Source of the DNA: Flavobacterium sp. SUN052
GTDB lineage: Bacteria > Bacteroidota > Bacteroidia > Flavobacteriales > Flavobacteriaceae
Direction: 5' to 3'
DNA length: 64,000 nt
NCBI RefSeq assembly: GCF_028867935.1
Contig: NZ_JAPQNS010000010.1
Coordinates: forward strand, 124,001-188,000
Shown here piece after piece: positions 53,123 to 61,528 of the stretch (positions are counted from its first letter, which is position 1; the number at the start of each line of letters is the position of its first letter). The translations under genes were made by a program, and so were the position numbers. Under the pieces are notes generated by a model that was not told where the DNA came from, ran no database searches, and was given only the letters and a program-made list of their open reading frames with translations.

Positions 53123-54565
53123 ATGAATTTCTCGGAGACACTCCATAAAAATCCTGTTTTTGACCAGATTGCCCAGCAGGCCAGCGCACTCAACGTACCC
53201 GCTTATGTGATTGGTGGTTACGTGCGCGACCTGATTCTGAATCGACCTTCCAAAGATATTGACGTTGTTTGTCTGGGAAGCGGCATTGTACTTGCCGACG
53301 CTGTGGGTAAACAGTTGGGCGTGCAGGTGAGCGTGTTTCAAAGTTTTGGAACGGCCATGCTCAAAACGCCCGATGGCTTTGAGGTTGAGTTTGTGGGGGC
53401 AAGGCGTGAATCGTACCGGGCTGAGTCGCGAAAGCCAATCGTCGAAGATGGTTCGCTTCAGGATGACCAGAATCGGCGCGACTTTACAATCAACGCTATG
53501 GGAATCAGCCTCATGCGTGATACCTACGGCGATCTGGTTGATCCGTTTAACGGACTTGCCGATCTCAAGCGCAAAACCATCCGCACTCCGCTTGATCCCG
53601 AAATTACTTTCTCCGACGATCCCTTGCGTATGATGCGGGGTATTCGATTTGCCGCCCAGCTAAACTTCGATATTGAGCCAGACACCTTTGATGCTATTGT
53701 TCGAATGAAAGACCGGATCAGCATTGTCTCGGCCGAGCGCATCACCGCCGAACTGAATAAGATTATTATGGCGCCAACACCCTCTTACGGCTTCAAACTG
53801 CTGTATCATGCAGGGCTGCTGGATATAATTTTCCCAGAGTTTGTGTTGCTCAAAGGGGCGGAGTTTGTAGAGGGCAAAGGGCATAAAGACAACTTTTACC
53901 ATACCCTGCAAGTGCTCGACAATGTGGCCAATCGGGCTAATCCGGCCAAGGCTGCTCCCGACCGCGAAACTGAACTATGGCTTCGGTGGGCGGCCGTGCT
54001 GCACGACATTGCAAAACCAGCCACCAAACGCTTCGATCAGCGGGTAGGCTGGACGTTTCATGGTCACGAAGACTTGGGTGCCCGTATGGTGCCGGTGCTT
54101 TTCAAGAAACTGAAACTGCCGCTGAACGAGAAAATGAAGTACGTCCAAAAACTCGTTCGTCTGCACCTGCGACCCATTACTCTTGTCAAAGAAACAATCA
54201 CTGACTCAGCGCTACGGCGATTGCTGGTTGATGCCGGCAACGATTTAGATGGGTTAATGGCTCTGTGCCGCGCCGACATCACGTCGAAGAACTACGAGAA
54301 AGTGCAAAAACACCTTCGTAACTTCGGAAACGTAGAACAAAAGCTGCACGATTTGGAAGAACGGGATAAACTACGCAACTTCCAGCCCATCATTACCGGT
54401 GAACTCATTATGGAGACGTTTGGTCTACAACCGTCAAAGGAAGTGGGCGAAATAAAAACAGTGATTCGGGAAGCGATTATTGAAGGAACTGTTCCAAATA
54501 CACTGGAAGAAGCCATGCCGTTTTTGCTTGAAGAAGGCCGTAAACGTGGACTTACACCAAAATAA
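53123..54565 (+). CDS. cca: CCA tRNA nucleotidyltransferase
   Basis: The 480-residue product has the class II nucleotidyltransferase head: GGYVRD (31-36), DIDVV with catalytic Asp pair (45-47), a RRDFTIN motif and the MRGIRFAAQLNFDIE motif. A C-terminal HD domain follows (AAVLHDIAKPATKR, HGHEDLGARM). It adds or repairs CCA at tRNA 3' ends; tRNA-Val in this window lacks an encoded CCA. It is co-transcribed with the YrdC-like gene. A related poly(A) polymerase cannot be excluded by sequence alone, but gene content favours cca. Confidence 0.92.
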   Translation: MNFSETLHKNPVFDQIAQQASALNVPAYVIGGYVRDLILNRPSKDIDVVCLGSGIVLADAVGKQLGVQVSVFQSFGTAMLKTPDGFEVEFVGARRESYRAESRKPIVEDGSLQDDQNRRDFTINAMGISLMRDTYGDLVDPFNGLADLKRKTIRTPLDPEITFSDDPLRMMRGIRFAAQLNFDIEPDTFDAIVRMKDRISIVSAERITAELNKIIMAPTPSYGFKLLYHAGLLDIIFPEFVLLKGAEFVEGKGHKDNFYHTLQVLDNVANRANPAKAAPDRETELWLRWAAVLHDIAKPATKRFDQRVGWTFHGHEDLGARMVPVLFKKLKLPLNEKMKYVQKLVRLHLRPITLVKETITDSALRRLLVDAGNDLDGLMALCRADITSKNYEKVQKHLRNFGNVEQKLHDLEERDKLRNFQPIITGELIMETFGLQPSKEVGEIKTVIREAIIEGTVPNTLEEAMPFLLEEGRKRGLTPK

Positions 54566-54572
54566 ATAACCG

Positions 54573-54663
54573 TAGATTGTAGATACTGGATGTTAGATAG
54601 TGGATTTTTGTCGCACATAAATCAATATCCAGCGTCTGGTATCCTAAATCCAATATCTTGATT
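54573..54663. repeat. Inverted nGGATnn heptamer array after cca
   Basis: The left arm is five clean units: TAGATTG TAGATAC TGGATGT TAGATAG TGGATTT (54573-54607). The right arm (54619-54663) in reverse complement reads AATCAAGATAT TGGATTT AGGATAC CAGACGC TGGATAT TGATT. Same unit type as the arrays at 32150 and 57581. It ends 2 nt before the ATG of the next gene, leaving no room for a separate promoter or leader outside the array. Confidence 0.7.
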
Positions 54664-54665
54664 AG

Positions 54666-54872
54666 ATGAATAACAACACTCAATTCAGGCGTTTTTTCGG
54701 TGCTGCGCTGACAATCATCGGCACCGTTGTCATTCTGTTTGCCTGCGTAGCGTTCCTGAAAGACGGCAAACCCGTGCTTGGCCTGAGCGTTACCAAAGGC
54801 GAATCGGCAGCCCCATTTATTGTGGGTCTGATTTTCTTCATTTCGGGCGTCAATCTGGTGCGCGAATCTTAA
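54666..54872 (+). CDS. Small membrane protein, two helices
   Basis: The 68-residue product has two hydrophobic helices (about 12-32 and about 48-64) joined by a short polar loop (KDGKPVLGLSVTKGE). I do not recognise the family. It follows cca on the same strand, right behind the heptamer array, and overlaps the 3' end of the convergent M23 peptidase gene by 4 nt. It may depend on read-through from cca. Confidence 0.72.
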   Translation: MNNNTQFRRFFGAALTIIGTVVILFACVAFLKDGKPVLGLSVTKGESAAPFIVGLIFFISGVNLVRES

Positions 54873-55714
54873 TTTCTGCTGGCCGTTAGCAACCACGAAT
54901 AGGGGTTACGCGGAATGGGCAGGCCGCTGGGAAGCAGTTGCAGGTACATGAGGTGAAGGTGCGTTGGCGACCGGGTTTTGTAGGCATTAAAGCCTGTGCG
55001 GCCCATGGTCGCTAACTTTTGCCCGGCCTGCACCCACTGGCCCGGTGTTACGTCGACTACGTTGTTGTGCGCGTAATAAAACAACCCATGCATCACGGGG
55101 TCGTATACCCAAACCCAGTTGCCGCCCCGGTATTCACTGCCCGGTTTCCAGCCGGTTTCGATGGCCAGCACAAGACCGTTGGTCATCGACAATATATCGA
55201 CAGGTTGCCGGTTGCGGTCGTCCAGGCAATCCTGATTCGTATCGCGAATAAAAATATCCTGAGCGGGATGGCTGCCCCGTACAGTGTAATCAAATAAATC
55301 GAATCCAGTGCCCCGATACCCCTCGCCATGGGTGCCACCAATAGCACTCGGGCCATAGCCCCGAATGGGAAAGACAAAGTAGTTACGGGTTCGTTTGAGG
55401 CTGTCGAGAGAAAGACTATCAGATCGGGTTAGGGTATCGGCTTCCATAATGGCCCCGTAAGAAGAGTCTTTGCCTGCAAAACGGGCTTTTAAGCCATTCA
55501 TAATGGAACTGAACCGATTGCGGGCATCATCGGGTGTTATGGCCTGCCGCCGAATTTCAATGTATAGTGTCTGAAAATCCTGGCAGTAGCTATACACGGT
55601 TGGCTCGGTTGGGACAGCAGTCACCACTTGTGATGACGCCACATTTACCCCTCCCAAAACGACGGCTACCACGACCCCCAAAAAGCGCATAAGACGACCT
55701 AAACTTACTTTCAC
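54869..55714 (-). CDS. Secreted M23 metallopeptidase
   Basis: The 281-residue product has a signal peptide (FLGVVVAVVLGGVNVASS) and a C-terminal LytM/M23 zinc peptidase domain. The ligands are His and Asp in GGTHGEGYRGTGFDLFDY and the HxH in SPTHLHLMYL, with AHNNVVDVTPGQWVQAGQKL between. M23 enzymes cut peptidoglycan cross-bridges or act as regulators of such enzymes. It follows the DUF6089 barrels on the same strand; the gap to the nearer barrel is 42 nt. Confidence 0.9.
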   Translation of the reverse strand: MKVSLGRLMRFLGVVVAVVLGGVNVASSQVVTAVPTEPTVYSYCQDFQTLYIEIRRQAITPDDARNRFSSIMNGLKARFAGKDSSYGAIMEADTLTRSDSLSLDSLKRTRNYFVFPIRGYGPSAIGGTHGEGYRGTGFDLFDYTVRGSHPAQDIFIRDTNQDCLDDRNRQPVDILSMTNGLVLAIETGWKPGSEYRGGNWVWVYDPVMHGLFYYAHNNVVDVTPGQWVQAGQKLATMGRTGFNAYKTRSPTHLHLMYLQLLPSGLPIPRNPYSWLLTASRN

Positions 55715-55756
55715 CGAACAAGTCTGACAGAGTTGACCGGTAAAAGTACTGAAAAA

Positions 55757-56452
55757 TTACTCAGGGCACGTAATCTTATAAAACGTGTAACTGATTGTAA
55801 GGGCCGTGTAGGTATAGCTGTCGCTGAGAGCAGGGTTGCCTGCAGACAGTTTGGGAGCGCCGGGTGTTTTGGCAAGACCGTCGAGGTCATCATTGCGTGT
55901 GAAGCGAGTGCCAAACTCCAGACCTATACTCCAGGGACGCTTAATCTCGTATTTAAGCCCAACACCCAGTGGGTAAATAATATGTGAACCGCCTTCTTTT
56001 TTGGGACTGTACGACATATAACCCAAGCCACCAAACACGTAGGGAGACCAGTTTTTTGTTTTTCGCGTCATTTTCCAGTCCCGGAAAAAATATTCCATAT
56101 CGAGCGTTGCCTCACTTACCCGCGTCCGAAACGACAGGTTCCGTGCCTGCTGAAAAGGATCATTACTGACCTGATCTTCGCCTTTGATGCCGCCCATGGC
56201 AATACCCGCCCGCGCCGAAAACGAGCGCGTGAGGTTGTACCGAAAAAATAAATTGCCCGCTGGACGATAAAAGCGTGGATTCAGACTGGGTGAAATGTCG
56301 CCCTTATAAAGCATTCCCCCCAAGCCTGCACCCACCTCAATTTGCTGGGCGTTAACGACCGAAGAAAGGGTAAAAAGGCCGATAAAAAGCCCGACCGTGA
56401 ATAGTCGGGCGTGTTGTTTACTGTTCAAGGTGTTGCTGTTGATAATGAGCAC
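55757..56452 (-). CDS. DUF6089-type outer membrane barrel (PorG-like paralogue)
   Basis: The 231-residue product has a signal sequence (TVGLFIGLFTLSSVVNAQ) and about eight beta strands ending in an aromatic-rich strand (ALTISYTFYKI). It starts its mature part IEVGAGLGGMLYKGDISPS, resembling the upstream DUF6089 protein and the type IX secretion protein PorG. The two neighbours are probably duplicates that have drifted apart. PorG links outer membrane and periplasmic parts of the type IX system. Which of the two is the true PorG is not clear. Confidence 0.75.
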   Translation of the reverse strand: MLIINSNTLNSKQHARLFTVGLFIGLFTLSSVVNAQQIEVGAGLGGMLYKGDISPSLNPRFYRPAGNLFFRYNLTRSFSARAGIAMGGIKGEDQVSNDPFQQARNLSFRTRVSEATLDMEYFFRDWKMTRKTKNWSPYVFGGLGYMSYSPKKEGGSHIIYPLGVGLKYEIKRPWSIGLEFGTRFTRNDDLDGLAKTPGAPKLSAGNPALSDSYTYTALTISYTFYKITCPE

Positions 56453-56483
56453 GCGGGTAAAGAGGCCTTACGTGCCATTTCTA

Positions 56484-57467
56484 TTACCGAATAGGTGGGC
56501 ATTTGATCTTGCCCGGAATCGTATAAATAAGTTGTACTTGAGTTAACAAGTAGCCGTCTGACAAAACACCTTTGGCTCCCCGCGTTGTTGTGGTCAGGGC
56601 ATTAAGATCGTTGGTTGTGTAGTCAGTAAATTGTGGCTCACGGTCTTTGTTTTTACGCGCAGCAAACTGCTCTAACCGCCGGTCGGCCATGGTTGCCGAC
56701 AAACCTGACAATACACCCGCAGCGGCATAGGGTCCGCCCGCATCATCCAGATAGTCAGAGAACGTGTACCGATACCCAATCTCGGCGGCAAGAGTCCAAT
56801 CATCGTTGTACTTGTATCGTACCCCAAAACCTACTGGAATGGCCATTGTTACCAAGGAATACGGTTTTGCATAACCCGGTTGCCCTTGCCCTTCGGTACC
56901 GAGTGGCTGTAGTTTTACCCATTTACGTCCACTGTCCTGATCAGGCGTGTTGGGGTCTACATAACCAACAGGTGTGCGAGCTTCGGGGCTATGTGCCACC
57001 AAAGCCAGACCCAGAAATACATACGGTGAAAATTGAGCCCGCTGGTTTGAATTGCGACCATCAGGGCGGAATTTGTAAATGCCTGTCAACGCAAACTCCT
57101 TCAAATCGTTGCGGAAGTGCAGGTTACGCACGTACTGAACGGCATTGCCGTTATTCCCTTTGTTGAAGGTATAGTCATCGCCCGTGATGCGGGCCCAGGT
57201 AAACCCGGCTCTGGCTGCTACGTGCGGAGTGAAATGCCGGGTGTAATTCAACCCAGCGTTCCAGCGGAGCAAAATAAAGGTGGCTTTGGGGGCGGTCCGG
57301 TATCCTGCCAGATCGCCGTAATAGCTCGACGTGCCAACGCCGATACCAACCTCCGAATAAGGAGCAAATTGGGAATTCTGCCGACGCTGTGCTATGCTCT
57401 CTCCAGCTATCGCGCCCACTAACAGCGCCGACAAAACACCCGAGGTCAATGCGTATGTACGCTTCAT
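56484..57467 (-). CDS. DUF6089-type outer membrane barrel (PorG-like)
   Basis: The 327-residue product has a signal peptide (LTSGVLSALLVGAIAGESIA) and a beta-barrel with SEVGIGVGTSSYYGDLAGYR early, PYVFLGLALVAHSPEART in the middle and a C-terminal strand LTQVQLIYTIPGKIKCPP. In many Bacteroidota the order CBS protein - nadK - DUF6089 is conserved, and this gene holds that position. It is the better PorG candidate. It lies 31 nt upstream of its shorter paralogue and 214 nt after nadK, a gap containing a heptamer array. Confidence 0.78.
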   Translation of the reverse strand: MKRTYALTSGVLSALLVGAIAGESIAQRRQNSQFAPYSEVGIGVGTSSYYGDLAGYRTAPKATFILLRWNAGLNYTRHFTPHVAARAGFTWARITGDDYTFNKGNNGNAVQYVRNLHFRNDLKEFALTGIYKFRPDGRNSNQRAQFSPYVFLGLALVAHSPEARTPVGYVDPNTPDQDSGRKWVKLQPLGTEGQGQPGYAKPYSLVTMAIPVGFGVRYKYNDDWTLAAEIGYRYTFSDYLDDAGGPYAAAGVLSGLSATMADRRLEQFAARKNKDREPQFTDYTTNDLNALTTTTRGAKGVLSDGYLLTQVQLIYTIPGKIKCPPIR

Positions 57468-57580
57468 ATTGTGATGGTAAAACCGATCCGAACTGAATGT
57501 CGATTGAAACCGACTCTATTCCGAAACGGGTATAAATGGTCTTTTATTGAAAAAGGAGGGCGAAAATTATGCCAGGATGA

Positions 57581-57677
57581 TTTTGGATTGGGGATTTCGG
57601 ATTGTGGATTTATTGCTGACGCATGATTTTGCTTTGCGTTGGCAATGAATCCACAATCCGAAATCCCCAATCCGAAA
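57581..57677. repeat. Inverted GGATTnn heptamer array, 36-bp stem
   Basis: 57581-57616 pairs with 57642-57677 over 36 positions with two U-G wobbles and no mismatch. The left arm carries GGATTGG GGATTTC GGATTGT GGATTTA in perfect 7-nt phase. The 25-nt loop contains a further 5-bp stem (ACGCA/TGCGT at 57619 and 57635). It lies in the 214-nt gap after nadK and starts 4 nt past the nadK stop. It is the most regular array in the window. Confidence 0.85.
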
Positions 57678-57681
57678 CCCG

Positions 57682-58557
57682 TTAATTTCGAATATCAAAA
57701 CCCCAGTTTAGCTTGCTCCTTAGGGTATTAAGAAAATTGTCGTCGTTGAGTTTGACGAGCCGGACAGAGAATTTTTCTTTCTGAAGACTGAGCCGAGTGG
57801 AAACATCCACGGTGCGCGAACGGGAATCGAGCGCGACAAGAAAATTACCGCTTCGGCTCGATACTTCGAACGACAATTGGCAGGAATCCATTACAACCAT
57901 GGGGCGTACGTTGAGGTTGTGCGGGCTGATAGGCGTGATAATAAAGTTGTCGGTGTGCGGTAATAACACGGGGCCTCCGCAGCTGAGCGAGTAACCCGTG
58001 GAGCCGGTGGGTGTTGAAATAATCAGGCCGTCGGCCCAATAAGAGTTTAAAAACTGTCCGTCGAGGTAGGTGTGTACCGTAATCATCGACGACATTTCGG
58101 TGCGGGTAATCGTGAAATCGTTGAGGGCGTAGGGGATACCTTCAAAAATATCCTTGTCCGTTTGTAAGCTCACCATCGACCGCTCATCAATCGAAAACTG
58201 ATCGTTGAAGATGGCGTGGAGCATATATTTGATGGCTGTAGGAGCCACCGTTGCCAGAAACCCGAGTCGGCCGATGTTGATACCAACAATGGGCGTTTGG
58301 CGGGCTCCTACGTGAGCTACTGATTCGAGCAGGGTGCCGTCTCCGCCCAAACTGAGCATAAAATCGGCCTCGAACAACTCACTGGGATGGTGGTACGTTG
58401 AGTTGGCACTATGGGCTACACCCGCAAAACTCAGAAACTCGTGGTACGAATGCGAAATTTGAACTTCGGCTTTGCGTTCGGCCAAGTCATCGAACATGGC
58501 TTGCACGTAAGGCTTAGTCTGTACGCTGAAATTACGCCCGTGAATGGCAATTTTCAT
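57682..58557 (-). CDS. nadK: NAD kinase
   Basis: The 291-residue product has GGDG (71-74, in LSLGGDGTLLESV), GINIGRLGFLA and DGLIISTPTGSTGYSLSCGG, the motifs of NAD kinase. It phosphorylates NAD to NADP with ATP. It lies directly behind the CBS-ACT gene with 1 nt between them, so the two are coupled. The same pair precedes DUF6089 in many Bacteroidota. Confidence 0.96.
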   Translation of the reverse strand: MKIAIHGRNFSVQTKPYVQAMFDDLAERKAEVQISHSYHEFLSFAGVAHSANSTYHHPSELFEADFMLSLGGDGTLLESVAHVGARQTPIVGINIGRLGFLATVAPTAIKYMLHAIFNDQFSIDERSMVSLQTDKDIFEGIPYALNDFTITRTEMSSMITVHTYLDGQFLNSYWADGLIISTPTGSTGYSLSCGGPVLLPHTDNFIITPISPHNLNVRPMVVMDSCQLSFEVSSRSGNFLVALDSRSRTVDVSTRLSLQKEKFSVRLVKLNDDNFLNTLRSKLNWGFDIRN

Positions 58558-58558
58558 G

Positions 58559-59227
58559 TTACGTATTTAAATACCTAAGCAGCAAATCGAGCCGCTCCTG
58601 GTCAATGCTTTCAATGGGGGTGTTGGCAAAAGCAGATTCTACATTGTACCCAAAACGTTCGAGTGTCGAGACCACAGGCCCAATGTCGCGTCGGTTCAGT
58701 TTAAGTGTTAACCGCGAGCGGTCGGGCATTCCGTAAGCGGCACTGCTGAAATAACTACCAATGATTTTGACGTTGTTCGACTCGATTAACCGGCTGATTT
58801 CGGTCAGCGAGTAATCACGCTCGTCAATAGTTAGCACCAGAATAGCTCCTGGTTCGGTAATACCCAGTTCGCGGGCAAAATTCTTCAACAGCTCGTTCAC
58901 CGATACCGTGCCCATAAACTCCCGATCATCATTGAGCACAGCAATAACCTCAAGCCGATGTTCCAGAGCAAGGTTCAACAGCTCAAGAGAATGTTGGTTT
59001 TCAAAAGCATACACCTGCTCAAATAGCCGCATGACATCAGTCAGGGGGATATCTTCGTCGGCCACATCCATGAGCAAATCTTCCGACAATACCCCTTTAT
59101 ATTCATTCTGATCGGTCAGCACCATCTGGCCGATTCGATGTTCCTGCATCCACTCCATAGCCTCGCCAACGGTGTCGGTGAGTTTCAGAGCTGGGAGCAT
59201 CGGATCAATAAGTTCGGCAGCAAGCAT
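58559..59227 (-). CDS. CBS-ACT regulatory protein
   Basis: The 222-residue product has two CBS domains in the first 125 or so residues (VGEAMEWMQEHRIGQMVLTD, LEHRLEVIAVLNDDREFMGT) and an ACT-like C-terminal domain (LTIDERDYSLTEISRLIES). CBS modules bind adenine nucleotides. Its tight link to nadK suggests it senses the adenylate or NAD state, but this is inference. No catalytic domain is seen. Confidence 0.85.
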   Translation of the reverse strand: MLAAELIDPMLPALKLTDTVGEAMEWMQEHRIGQMVLTDQNEYKGVLSEDLLMDVADEDIPLTDVMRLFEQVYAFENQHSLELLNLALEHRLEVIAVLNDDREFMGTVSVNELLKNFARELGITEPGAILVLTIDERDYSLTEISRLIESNNVKIIGSYFSSAAYGMPDRSRLTLKLNRRDIGPVVSTLERFGYNVESAFANTPIESIDQERLDLLLRYLNT

Positions 59228-59333
59228 AACGTGCGATAGCAGCGGGAAAAGCTGTATGCAGGAAAACTAAGAAAAAGTTAGCAGAGTTTCCAAAGGTTAT
59301 TGTAAAACTTAGCTGGCAAATTTCACGAGCGTC

Positions 59334-60098
59334 TTAATCCATGTAAAGACCCCCGTTGATTTCCAATGTTTCGCCAGTAATGTAGCGGGCCTGGTCGGAG
59401 GCTAAAAATAAAATACCGTAAGCTGTTTCCTGTGCGGTGCCTTCGCGCTTCAGCGGAATATTGTCTACCATTTTGGCGCGCATTTCTGGTGGGGTCAACT
59501 TGTCGTGGAAGGGCGTGGAGATGACACCCGGAGCTACCCCATTAACTGTTATACCCAGCGGGGCCAATTCCTTCGCGAAGTTCTTGGTTAGCGTAAGAAC
59601 AGCCGCTTTCATGCTCGCATAGGGCCCTGCGCCTACGCTCCCTCCGTTGCGGGCTGCCACCGACGTAACGTTGACAATACGAGCCTGCTGACTGTTTTTG
59701 AGCATGGGCAAGGCCAGTTGTGAACACCAGAATGCGCTGCTGACGTTGACATCGAAAATAGATTGCCATAATGTATCATCCATCGTTTCGAACGAACGCC
59801 GTTCGATCAGCGTGCCCGCATTGTTGACCAGCACGTCGAGCCGGTCGCCGAGCAATAAGCGCGTTTGTTCCAGCAAATAAATGGCACCCGCCCGTTGCGA
59901 TAAGTCGGCACCGATGGCATGGGCTGTTCCGCCTTCGGCCCGAATTTGAGCAACGGTTTCTTCGGCTTCTGTTTGATTTTTGTGGTAGTTGAGTACCACG
60001 TTTGCACCCGCCTGAGCAAACTCAATGGCTGTGGCTTTGCCAATTCCCGAACTGGCACCGGTTACCAGAACATTTTTGCCGGAAAAGTCGATCTTCAT
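59334..60098 (-). CDS. Short-chain dehydrogenase/reductase
   Basis: The 254-residue product is a classical SDR with the cofactor loop VTGASSGIGKATA, NNAG, catalytic Ser in NVTSVAARNGG and Tyr-x-x-x-Lys in YASMK. The region NYHKNQTEAEETVAQIRAEG fits glucose-1-dehydrogenase or FabG-like members; preference for NAD or NADP is not certain. It follows the aminotransferase gene by 49 nt on the same strand, so the two might form a unit. The substrate is unknown. Confidence 0.88.
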   Translation of the reverse strand: MKIDFSGKNVLVTGASSGIGKATAIEFAQAGANVVLNYHKNQTEAEETVAQIRAEGGTAHAIGADLSQRAGAIYLLEQTRLLLGDRLDVLVNNAGTLIERRSFETMDDTLWQSIFDVNVSSAFWCSQLALPMLKNSQQARIVNVTSVAARNGGSVGAGPYASMKAAVLTLTKNFAKELAPLGITVNGVAPGVISTPFHDKLTPPEMRAKMVDNIPLKREGTAQETAYGILFLASDQARYITGETLEINGGLYMD

Positions 60099-60147
60099 GT
60101 TGGAGTAAAGGCAGAAAGACCGGTTTTTTCCTCAGACGGTGCGATTT

Positions 60148-61401
60148 CTACGCGGCCAACTCGGTCAACGCCTTCACAAACGAATCTAGCTCTGCCGTTG
60201 TGGTGAAGAGGTGGGGCGTTACCCGGACGCCCTGCACATTGGCGTTGCTGATGGCTACCGTCCAGATATGGTATTTATCGAGCAGTGTTTTCGCCAGTTG
60301 ACCCGGTGCCATGCCGCGAACACCGACGTTGGCAATGGCACAGGCGCGGGTTGGGTCAGCGGGGGTGTTCAGTATGATGTTGGGCAGAGACCGAACTTTT
60401 GAAGCCCAATACGTTTGTAAATACCGCAACCGGGCCTCTTTGCGGGCAATGCCCACCATGTTGTGAAACCGGATGGTATCGGGCAGTGTCAGGTCGGTAT
60501 GGACGGGGTGCGTACCCGTATGGTTCAGTTTACGGATGTCGTCGTCGGGGTAACCTGCGTCGGCAAACATCGGCCAGATGTTCTTGATCTTATCGCGACG
60601 GACATACAACAAACCGGCTCCCAGCGGATTGCCAAGCCATTTGTGCAGGCTACTGCCGTAGTAATCGCAACCCAGATCGGGAATTTTAAAATCGAAGTGG
60701 CCAACTGCATGCGCTCCGTCGACCATCACCTCCACACCGTGCCGGTGAGCCATGTCGGCAATTTTCCGAACGGGTAATATCTGCCCTGTGATATTTACAA
60801 TGTGGCAGAGCATCAGCAGGCGCGTTTTGGGAGTGATAGCTCCTTCGTACAGCGCTACGATTTCCTCGTCGGATTTGGGGTGGTTGGGCAGCGAGATCTG
60901 TTTGTTCACAATGCCGTAGCGTCGGGCCTGTTGGGCAAACATATCGAGCATAGCACCGTAATCCTGCACGGCCATGACGGCTTCGTCGCCGGGTTTCCAG
61001 TCGATACCCGAAATAATGGTGTCAAGCGATTCGGTGGTGTTGCGCGTGATAATCAGTTCTTCAACCGGGCAACCAACCAGGGTAGCTAATTGCTGCCGGG
61101 CAATCAGTTTATCATCGAATTGCCGGGTCCGCATATAATAGGAAGACACCCGGTTTACGTTGCGGACGTGGTCTACAAAGGCATCCATCACCTCGTTGGG
61201 GGCCAGAACATAATAGCCGTTTTCGAGGTGAATAAACTCGTTCGTAACCGTAAAGTGAGACCGGAGTTCCGTCCAGAAACTCTCCTCCTGCGCTGTTTGC
61301 AAAGGTGATTTACCCGCCACCGATTGAAGCAGCGTTTCTAACGGAGTAAACGGTAGGGCCGATAGGCCAGTTATGGAGCGGAGGAAATCGCGTTTGGTCA
61401 T
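60148..61401 (-). CDS. Exported class V aminotransferase-like PLP enzyme
   Basis: The 417-residue product from the ATG at 61401 begins MTKRDFLRSITGLSALPF, a twin-arginine-like leader with a KR pair. The PLP-binding Lys is in GSSLHKWLGNPLGAGLLYV, preceded by the cofactor-binding VDGAHAVGHFDF. The closest known relatives are isopenicillin-N epimerase-like and cysteine desulfurase-like enzymes. An upstream in-frame ATG at 61461 lies inside the heptamer array and is unlikely. Substrate unknown. Confidence 0.85.
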   Translation of the reverse strand: MTKRDFLRSITGLSALPFTPLETLLQSVAGKSPLQTAQEESFWTELRSHFTVTNEFIHLENGYYVLAPNEVMDAFVDHVRNVNRVSSYYMRTRQFDDKLIARQQLATLVGCPVEELIITRNTTESLDTIISGIDWKPGDEAVMAVQDYGAMLDMFAQQARRYGIVNKQISLPNHPKSDEEIVALYEGAITPKTRLLMLCHIVNITGQILPVRKIADMAHRHGVEVMVDGAHAVGHFDFKIPDLGCDYYGSSLHKWLGNPLGAGLLYVRRDKIKNIWPMFADAGYPDDDIRKLNHTGTHPVHTDLTLPDTIRFHNMVGIARKEARLRYLQTYWASKVRSLPNIILNTPADPTRACAIANVGVRGMAPGQLAKTLLDKYHIWTVAISNANVQGVRVTPHLFTTTAELDSFVKALTELAA

Positions 61402-61403
61402 AG

Positions 61404-61528
61404 CAGTTACCAGTGAGTATCCAACAGTGAGCGACCTGCTGTTTAGAAAAACTTTCAGCAAGATACTAATTATTGGCTGTCGCGCTTCGCTGCTATACGG
61501 CTCACTGTTGGATGTTCACTACTACCTG
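61404..61528. repeat. Inverted CAGnnnn heptamer array
   Basis: The left arm reads CAGTTAC CAGTGAG TATCCAA CAGTGAG (61404-61431). The right arm (61501-61528) in reverse complement reads CAGGTAG TAGTGAA CATCCAA CAGTGAG. ATCCAACAGTGAGC (61419-61432) pairs perfectly with 61500-61513; the loop is 67 nt. Same family as the arrays at 18281 and 63789. It sits directly after the alpha/beta hydrolase stop and right before the aminotransferase ATG. Confidence 0.7.

Noticed and set aside
61402-61461. Upstream start for the class V aminotransferase
   Set aside because: The additional codons fall in the heptamer array and would bury the leader sequence.
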